Source of the DNA: Microbacterium hydrothermale
GTDB taxonomy: Bacteria; Actinomycetota; Actinomycetes; Actinomycetales; Microbacteriaceae
Direction: 5' to 3'
NCBI RefSeq assembly: GCF_004854025.1
Contig: NZ_STGM01000003.1
Coordinates: forward strand, 124,001-188,000
DNA: 64,000 nucleotides
Part shown: positions 51,401 to 57,319 of the stretch, piece after piece
Layout of the letters: every line of letters begins with the position of its first letter
How positions within the stretch are numbered: position 1 is the first letter of the stretch
The notes under the pieces: model-generated
Database searches by the model: none
Told to the model about the DNA's origin: nothing
Seen by the model: the letters and a program-made list of their open reading frames with translations, nothing else
Position numbers and translations under genes: made by a program

Positions 51401-52007
51401 GGACCGCGCCCTTGCGGCATCCGGTGAGCACCGCCCACTGGGGATCGCGTGGTCCTCCGGCGCGTTCGGCGAGATCTTCCAGGTCGTAGACCGGGCGTCC
51501 TTTCTCGGCGCCGCTGAGCTGCGCGTGGGTGATCGCGGCGGCGAGGCGGTGGTAGCCCTCTTCGCGTCGCGCGAGCACGAGCAGGTGCGAGCCGGTCGGA
51601 TCGGCCTCGCCGTTCTGCGGGCCGGGGAGTCCCAACGACAGCTCGGCCCCGAACACCGTCTTCACCGTGCGGGCCTCGGCCGCTTCGGCGAAGCGCACGA
51701 TGCCGTAGAACCCGTCGTGATCGGTGAGCGCGAGGGCGTGCAGACCGAGGCGTTCGGCCTCTTCGACGAGCTCTTCGGGCGAGGAGGCTCCGTCGAGGAA
51801 CGAGTACGACGAGTGCGCGTGCAGTTCGGCGTACGGCACGGTGTCGGTCGGACGCTCGATCGTCGGCGGCACGTAGGCGCCGCGCTTGTGCGACCACGCC
51901 GGGCTGTCACCGCCGTCGCCGTTCGGCGGAGCGCCGGTCGGACGTCGGGCGTCGCTGAGCAGACGTTCGAGCTCGGACCACTTCACCGGCGGATTGGTCC
52001 AGCCCAT
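48474..52007 (-). CDS. dnaE2: Error-prone DNA polymerase III alpha subunit
   Basis: 1177 residues. The PHP domain starts [22 protein letters not shown]. The polymerase has [20 protein letters not shown] and the catalytic aspartates in [15 protein letters not shown]. The C-terminal part has [42 protein letters not shown], typical of DnaE2, and an OB-like end. It is the translesion polymerase of the actinobacterial SOS mutasome and needs ImuB. An ~60-residue Pro/Gly/Arg-rich insert lies near 870-930. Transcribed after imuA and imuB. Confidence 0.97.
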   Translation of the reverse strand: [1177 protein letters not shown]

Positions 52008-52111
52008 CAGTGCACCTCCGCGTCGGACGCCGACGGCGCGGAGGCCCGCCTGCGGGTAGAGGACGAGCGGACAGAGGACGATCGGACAGAGGACGAGCGG
52101 CCGTCAGTCAT
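52007..52111 (-). CDS. Possible 34-residue coupling peptide between imuB and dnaE2
   Basis: The ATG at 52111 lies inside the imuB end and its TGA overlaps the dnaE2 ATG (TGATG), so ribosomes could pass from imuB to dnaE2 through it. The peptide MTDGRSSSVRSSSVRSSSTR continues to ASDAEVH and is coded by an 18-bp tandem repeat (GAGGACGAGCGGACA-like). It may be only a coupling leader with no protein role. It is not a proven gene. Confidence 0.35.
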   Translation of the reverse strand: MTDGRSSSVRSSSVRSSSTRRRASAPSASDAEVH

Positions 52112-53648
52112 AGCGCCCCTCCGCTCGCCATTCGCCCTCTTCGACGACGAGCAGCCAGGCGCCCCCATCGGCGTCGACGACCTGGAACCGGTGCGCCCGG
52201 CGTGCACGCAGGGGATCCCAGCCGCGCTCGCTGATCGGCCAGGGGCCCGCCCACTCCTGGATGCGTCGGCGGTGCCCGGCCGTTTCGAGCACCGCCGGCG
52301 GAGCGCTCAGCACGTCGCGCTCGCCCACGGTGACGGGTGCTCCCGCGATGTCGGTGACCCCCACCAGCCGGGGCTCGGGGTAGACGGTGGCCGGGAGGGG
52401 GTCGGGGAGGCTCCCCGGCCAGGGGCGCATGCGTTCTTTCGCGGTGACGGCCCGGTCGCCCCACGGCACCAGCACCTGCCGTTCGGCGAGCCATCGCCCT
52501 CCGCCGATGACCGGCGTCACCACCGCGCGGTGGCCGAGCATCGCCTGCACGCGCGAGAGCGCGTGGTGCACGCGCTCGTCGGGCCCCGCCCCGAACAGCC
52601 CCCGGGCGTGGTGCGCGGCGGCGTCGACGGCCTCGGGCTCGATGTGCACCCCCGCGACCCCGCTGCCGAAGATCCCCTGGGCGTCTTCGGCGAGCTGCCA
52701 GCGCACGCGGTCGACCACCCCGGCGGCGTCGAACGAACCGGGGTGCAACCACACGCGTTCGCTGCGTTCCCCCCGTTCGCCGGTCAGCACGACGCGCAGT
52801 TCGGTGCAGACGAGATCGTGCGCGCCGAGGCGCGCGATGAACTCCTCGGCCGCCACGCGCATGCCGAAGGCGATCTGGTCGGCCAGTTCGAGGGGAGGCT
52901 CGAAGGCGACGTCGCGGTGGAGCTCGGGCGGGGGCGTGCGCGGCTGCACCGGTTGCGAGTCGAGTCCCCCGGCCAGGGCGTGCAGGCGCACCCCCCTCTC
53001 GCCGAACCGCTCCCGCATCCTTTCGACCGGCAGCCCGGCCAGATCGCCGAGGGTGTGCACCCCTAGGCGCGAGAGGAGGCTGCCGAACTCGTCGTCGTCG
53101 AGGGTCGCGATCGACAGCGGCGCGAGGAAAGCCCCCGCCTCTCCGGGCGGCACGACGCGCACGGGCTCGTCGGCGCCGGCCGCGCGTGCCGCCTGCTCGG
53201 CGGTGAAGACGCCGTCGGCCACGCTCGCGCGCACACCGCCGTACCCGTCGTCGTCGAGCAGGCGGATCAGCGTGCGCGCCGCCTCGAGCTCGCCCCCGTA
53301 GTAGCGGGCCGGACCCCGCGCCCGCAGGGCGCACAGTCCCGGACGCACCACCTGCACGCCGGGGGCGTGCTCCTCGATGCGGGCGACGACGGGGGCGAAG
53401 GCGCGAGCGTCGCGCACGGGGTCGGCGGCCACCACCTGCAGTCCCGGGCACAGTGCCTGCGCATCACGTCGCTTCTGGCCGCGTCGCACGCCCTGCGCGC
53501 GCGCCGCCCAGGAGCACGCGACGACGAGGTTGTTCGCGAACACCGCGACGGCGGCATCCGGCCGGGGTGGGGACACCGCCTCGCGCACGAACGCCGTGAT
53601 CGGCCAGTCGGGGAACCACAGCACGAGGCTGCGCGTCGGCGCAGCCAT
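52104..53648 (-). CDS. imuB: ImuB-like Y-family polymerase homologue
   Basis: 514 residues from ATG 53648, overlapping the imuA stop (ATGA). The start LVLWFPDWPITAFVREA replaces the usual metal-binding DxD of Y-family polymerases, so it is catalytically inactive as is normal for ImuB. The little-finger and DNA-binding regions remain (LSRLGVHTLGDLAGLPVERMRERFGERGVRLHALAGG). ImuB links DnaE2 to the sliding clamp. The C-terminal ~170 residues are the ImuB-specific domain ending VVEEGEWRAEGRYD. Confidence 0.93.
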   Translation of the reverse strand: MAAPTRSLVLWFPDWPITAFVREAVSPPRPDAAVAVFANNLVVACSWAARAQGVRRGQKRRDAQALCPGLQVVAADPVRDARAFAPVVARIEEHAPGVQVVRPGLCALRARGPARYYGGELEAARTLIRLLDDDGYGGVRASVADGVFTAEQAARAAGADEPVRVVPPGEAGAFLAPLSIATLDDDEFGSLLSRLGVHTLGDLAGLPVERMRERFGERGVRLHALAGGLDSQPVQPRTPPPELHRDVAFEPPLELADQIAFGMRVAAEEFIARLGAHDLVCTELRVVLTGERGERSERVWLHPGSFDAAGVVDRVRWQLAEDAQGIFGSGVAGVHIEPEAVDAAAHHARGLFGAGPDERVHHALSRVQAMLGHRAVVTPVIGGGRWLAERQVLVPWGDRAVTAKERMRPWPGSLPDPLPATVYPEPRLVGVTDIAGAPVTVGERDVLSAPPAVLETAGHRRRIQEWAGPWPISERGWDPLRARRAHRFQVVDADGGAWLLVVEEGEWRAEGRYD

Positions 53649-54364
53649 CAGCCCACCGCCCGCACGGGGAAGGTCTCGCGCTCGCGCGGGACGAGGCGCT
53701 CGGCGGGGGCGCCCAGCAGTTCGATCGAACCGTCGGCCGCGGGGAGCATCATGCGGGCGCGACGGGGGTGGGGCGAGCGGCGACTGCTGACCGACACCGT
53801 GAGCTCGCGACCGGCGAGATACCCGTGCCCCTGCCCGAGTCCCGCCCATCGCGGATCGGCCACGTCGATCACGGCCTCGGCCTGCGGCCAGGCGCCCTGC
53901 ACCAGCAGCACCGACCCGCGGTCGCGCAGGCGCGCGGCCAGTCGGGTGGTCTCGGCCCCTCCCCGCGCGGCCGCGGATACGGCCGGCGGGCGCACGGCCA
54001 CCACCGGCAGCACCTCGGTGATCGTCGCGGTCACCGCGAGCCAGCGCGGACCCGGGTCGGGGATGAAGACGAGCCGGTCGAGGTCGAGGCCGTACTTCTC
54101 GGCGGCCTCGGCCCCCAGCTCGGGCATGCCGATGACCCCGCACCAGGCGCCGTCTTGAGAGGGGCGCGCCATCAGCGCCAGCAGCAGGGACGCCGACCGG
54201 GCGAGGGCGTACGCCGAGCCCGAGCGCAACCCTCCCCCGGGCAGAAGCGAGGAGAATGCCGGATGCGTCGGGAGCACGGGGGCGTCCATGCGCCGCCCCT
54301 GCATGCGCTCGAGGCGATCGCGCAGCGCGGTGATGTCGGGTACGGCCTGCACCTGGTCTCTCAC
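53648..54364 (-). CDS. imuA: ImuA'-like RecA-fold protein
   Basis: 238 residues from GTG 54364 (GTGAGGG upstream); GTG 54376 and 54382 are alternatives. LPGGGLRSGSAYALARSASLLLALMARPSQ resembles the RecA ATPase start, but the P-loop lysine is missing (GGGLRSGSA), as in other ImuA' proteins that structurally support the mutasome. It is the first gene of imuA-imuB-dnaE2 and directly follows a LexA box. Confidence 0.85.
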   Translation of the reverse strand: MRDQVQAVPDITALRDRLERMQGRRMDAPVLPTHPAFSSLLPGGGLRSGSAYALARSASLLLALMARPSQDGAWCGVIGMPELGAEAAEKYGLDLDRLVFIPDPGPRWLAVTATITEVLPVVAVRPPAVSAAARGGAETTRLAARLRDRGSVLLVQGAWPQAEAVIDVADPRWAGLGQGHGYLAGRELTVSVSSRRSPHPRRARMMLPAADGSIELLGAPAERLVPRERETFPVRAVG

Positions 54365-54388
54365 GATCGCCCTCACTCCCACAGGTTA

Positions 54389-54400
54389 GAACATGTGTTC
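54389..54400. promoter_or_regulatory. LexA (SOS) box for imuA-imuB-dnaE2
   Basis: GAACATGTGTTC is a perfect palindrome of the GAACNNNNGTTC form used by actinobacterial LexA. It is 25 bp from the imuA start and may also touch the divergent GT2 promoter. DNA damage should induce the cassette. Confidence 0.88.
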
Positions 54401-54542
54401 TACTCTCTCAATCCCTGTGGGTCGAAGATACGATCGACCTCCGACATCGCTCCGATCGCCTCCCGCCATCCCGGAGGGCGTACCCTCCCGCGTCGAGGAC
54501 GTGCGCGTCAAGGATCGACGGCGGACCCCGTCTTCAGAGAAG

Positions 54543-56573
54543 ATGAAAAGAGACGGAAGGTTCCCCCCATTGGTCGTCGAAACAACGATCCGTCGCGATG
54601 ATCTGCGACGGCAGGCCCGGCGTCGTGACGTCTCGCGCGTACGACGCCTGGCCTTGGTGCGCGTGATCGTCATCCTGTCGGCGGCGACGGGGATCAACTA
54701 CATCACCTGGCGCTGGCTGGCGTCGGTGAACTGGGAGTCCTGGTGGATCGCGGTCCCGCTCGTCCTCGCCGAGACGTACAGCCTCATCGATTCCCTCCTC
54801 TTCGGCCTCGGCGCGTGGCGGCTGCGCGAGCGTCACGACGCTCCCCCGCTGCGCCACGACGTGACGGTCGACGTGCTCGTGACGACCTACAACGAGCCCC
54901 TCGACCTCGTCATGGAGACCGCCCGTGCCGCCAAGGCGATCCGCTATCCGCACGAGACCTGGATCCTCGACGACGGCGACCGCGCCGAGCTGCGCGTCCT
55001 CGCCGAAGCCGAGGGCATCGGCGTCATCACCCGTTCGGAGGCGTGGCGCGACCGCCCGCGCCACGCCAAGGCCGGCAACCTCAACAACGCTCTGATGGTC
55101 ACCGAGGGCGAGTTCTTCCTCATCCTCGACGCCGACCAGATCCCCTCCCCCGACATCCTCGACCGCACGCTCGGCTGGTTCGAAGACGACCGCGTCGCCC
55201 TCGTGCAGACGCCGCAGTGGTTCACCAACGTGCCGGCCAGCGATCCGCTCGGCAGCCAGGCCCCGCTGTTCTACGGCCCGATCCAGCAGTCCAAGGACGG
55301 GTGGAACGCCGCCTTCTTCTGCGGCTCCAACGCGATTCTGCGCCGCGAGGCGCTCATGCAGCTCGGCGTCTCGCGCTACGTCGGCGAGGTCACGCTCGCC
55401 GTCAACCGCGGCATCCGCTCCTCGCGTCGCGTTCTCGCCCGCGCGCGGCGCGAGCACGCCTCCGACGCCCGCATCGTGGCATCCCTCGATCGCGTCTCGG
55501 TCGCGCTCGACGACCTCAAGGCGGGGATCGCGCGCGGCGACGCCCTCGCCGACCTCACCTACGCCTTCCAGCGGCAGATCATGGCGGTGCGCCGCGAGCT
55601 CGCCGACCAGGACATCGCCGAGGTGCGCGCCGAACTCGCCGAACTGGCCGAGGTCACGGGCGACCCGGCCGCCCTCGCCGCTCTCGACGACCTCGCCCTC
55701 GAGGCCCTCGGCGAGCGCAGCCTGTCGCCGCTGGCCGCGGTGGAGTCGGTCAGCATGCTCGTGGAGTCCTTCGACGTCGGGCGCGAAGAGGAGGCGCAGG
55801 CGATCATGCCCCTCGCCACGATCTCGGTCACCGAGGACATGGCCACCTCGATGCGCCTGCACGGCCTCGGCTGGAAGTCGGTGTACCACGACGAGGTGCT
55901 CGCGAAGGGCCTCGCCCCCGAGGACCTGCCCACGATGCTCACCCAGCGCCTGCGGTGGGCGCAGGGGACGATGCAGGTGATGTTCCGCGAGAACCCGCTC
56001 GTGCAGAGGGGGATGAGCTGGGGCCAGCGCCTGATGTACTTCGGCACGATGTGGAGCTACCTCTCCGGTTTCGCGGCCCTCGTGTACGTCGCCGCCCCCG
56101 TGCTGTACCTGTCGTTCGGGGTCATGCCCGTGCAGGCGTGGAGCGTGGACTTCTTCGCCCGCTTCATCCCGTTCTTCGTCATCAACCAGCTGCTCTTCCT
56201 CGTCGTGGCGAACGGACGACCGACCTGGCGGGGCGCGCAGTACTCGCTCGCCCTGTTCCCGGTGTGGATCCGCTCCGTCACGAGCGCCTTCGACAACGTC
56301 TACCGCGGCCGTTCGCTCGGCTTCTCGGTGACTCCGAAGACCCGCTCGCTCGAGAACCGCCCCCGGTGGGACCTGGTCAAGCCGCAGCTGTGGGTGATGG
56401 GCGCGCTCGTCGCCTCGCTCGGCGTCGTCACGATCCGCTACGCCGTCGGCCAGGCCGAGGGCATCGCGCCGCTCGTCAACATCGCCTGGGTCCTCTACGA
56501 CCTCGCCGTCTTCAGCATCATCATCCGTGCGGTGCTGTACTCCGCCTCCGACCACCTACCGAAGGGTTACTGA
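54543..56573 (+). CDS. Processive GT2 glycosyltransferase (cellulose-synthase-like)
   Basis: 676 residues from ATG 54543; a TTG at 54570 with GGAAGG upstream is also possible. Two helices precede the catalytic domain (VDVLVTTYNEP, ILDDGD, LILDADQIPSPD), then SVTEDMATSMRLHG and the QRLRWAQG (QxxRW) motif, and five C-terminal helices. So it is a BcsA/synthase-type enzyme exporting a polysaccharide through the membrane. Between DADQ and TED lies an extra ~170 residues of helical sequence (about 280-430). There is no PilZ domain. First gene of a four-gene operon with STAS and RsbW-like genes. Confidence 0.92.
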   Translation: MKRDGRFPPLVVETTIRRDDLRRQARRRDVSRVRRLALVRVIVILSAATGINYITWRWLASVNWESWWIAVPLVLAETYSLIDSLLFGLGAWRLRERHDAPPLRHDVTVDVLVTTYNEPLDLVMETARAAKAIRYPHETWILDDGDRAELRVLAEAEGIGVITRSEAWRDRPRHAKAGNLNNALMVTEGEFFLILDADQIPSPDILDRTLGWFEDDRVALVQTPQWFTNVPASDPLGSQAPLFYGPIQQSKDGWNAAFFCGSNAILRREALMQLGVSRYVGEVTLAVNRGIRSSRRVLARARREHASDARIVASLDRVSVALDDLKAGIARGDALADLTYAFQRQIMAVRRELADQDIAEVRAELAELAEVTGDPAALAALDDLALEALGERSLSPLAAVESVSMLVESFDVGREEEAQAIMPLATISVTEDMATSMRLHGLGWKSVYHDEVLAKGLAPEDLPTMLTQRLRWAQGTMQVMFRENPLVQRGMSWGQRLMYFGTMWSYLSGFAALVYVAAPVLYLSFGVMPVQAWSVDFFARFIPFFVINQLLFLVVANGRPTWRGAQYSLALFPVWIRSVTSAFDNVYRGRSLGFSVTPKTRSLENRPRWDLVKPQLWVMGALVASLGVVTIRYAVGQAEGIAPLVNIAWVLYDLAVFSIIIRAVLYSASDHLPKGY

Positions 56574-56574
56574 C

Positions 56575-56910
56575 ATGCTCCAGGTCGACATCGATTCCCG
56601 CACCGACGGAACGGTCGTGACCCCGCGAGGCCGGCTGACGATGGTGTCGGCGAAGTCGTTCCGCGAAACGGTGACCGCCGAGATCACGCGCGGCGCGGGC
56701 GACATCGTGGTCGTCGACCTGTCGCAGACCGAGTTCGTCGACTCGTCGGGACTCGGCGCCCTCGTGGCGTGCCTGAAGACCGCCCGTCAGGCGGGGGGCG
56801 ATCTGCGACTGGCCGCACCGAGCGAACAGGTGACCATGGTCCTCGGTCTCACCAACCTCGACCGCGTGCTGCGTCCCCGCCCGAGCGTCGACGAGGCCCT
56901 CCGTGACTGA
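56575..56910 (+). CDS. STAS-domain anti-sigma-factor-antagonist-like protein
   Basis: 111 residues from ATG 56575, just after the synthase stop. The STAS core is VVTPRGRLTMVSAKSFRETV, IVVVDLSQTEFVDSSGLGALVACLKTARQAG and LRLAAPSEQV. The DSSGL segment contains the serine phosphorylated in SpoIIAA/RsbV. In partner switching, the dephosphorylated STAS protein binds the kinase encoded next. The two overlap by eight bases. Here no sigma factor gene is adjacent, so the target of the switch is unknown. Confidence 0.93.
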   Translation: MLQVDIDSRTDGTVVTPRGRLTMVSAKSFRETVTAEITRGAGDIVVVDLSQTEFVDSSGLGALVACLKTARQAGGDLRLAAPSEQVTMVLGLTNLDRVLRPRPSVDEALRD

Positions 56911-57319
56911 CGGCGACGCGCGGCGCTCGCTCGACGCGGCCGTCGCCCCGGCGAGCCTCGAGGCCATCTTCGACCTGCTGGCCGGATGGTGGGACGAGGT
57001 GGGCGAGGTGACGCCGTCGACGCGGTTCGGCTTCGAGACCGCGGTGATCGAGATCGCCGGCAACATCGTCGAGCACTCGCGCGGGGACTCCGATGCGCGA
57101 CGGTTCACGCTCGACCTCTTCGCCGATGCGCAGAGGCTGGTCGCGACGTTCCGCGACGACGGCGATCCTCCCCTGCTCGATCTCGCGTCGGTGCGCATGG
57201 CGGATGCCGAGGAGGAGAGCGGCCGCGGCCTCGCCCTCGCCAACGCGGGGGTAGACGACGTCGACTTCCGCCGCGAGGGCGATCGCAACGTGTGGACATT
57301 GGAGACGAGAAGGACGTGA
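56903..57319 (+). CDS. RsbW/SpoIIAB-like ATP-binding serine kinase
   Basis: 138 residues from GTG 56903. The GHKL ATPase elements are present: FETAVIEIAGNIVEHSR (N box), FRDDGDPP (G1) and GRGLALANAGVDDVDF (G2). As in RsbW, it would phosphorylate the STAS partner and sequester another protein. Its stop overlaps the start of the GH26-OpgC gene (GTGA), and there is no sigma factor in the operon. Confidence 0.9.
   Translation: MTDGDARRSLDAAVAPASLEAIFDLLAGWWDEVGEVTPSTRFGFETAVIEIAGNIVEHSRGDSDARRFTLDLFADAQRLVATFRDDGDPPLLDLASVRMADAEEESGRGLALANAGVDDVDFRREGDRNVWTLETRRT

Noticed and set aside
48993-53066. Long plus-strand open frame opposite dnaE2 and imuB
   Set aside because: A GC-driven shadow: the minus strand holds two genes with full motifs, and the plus product has no recognisable fold.
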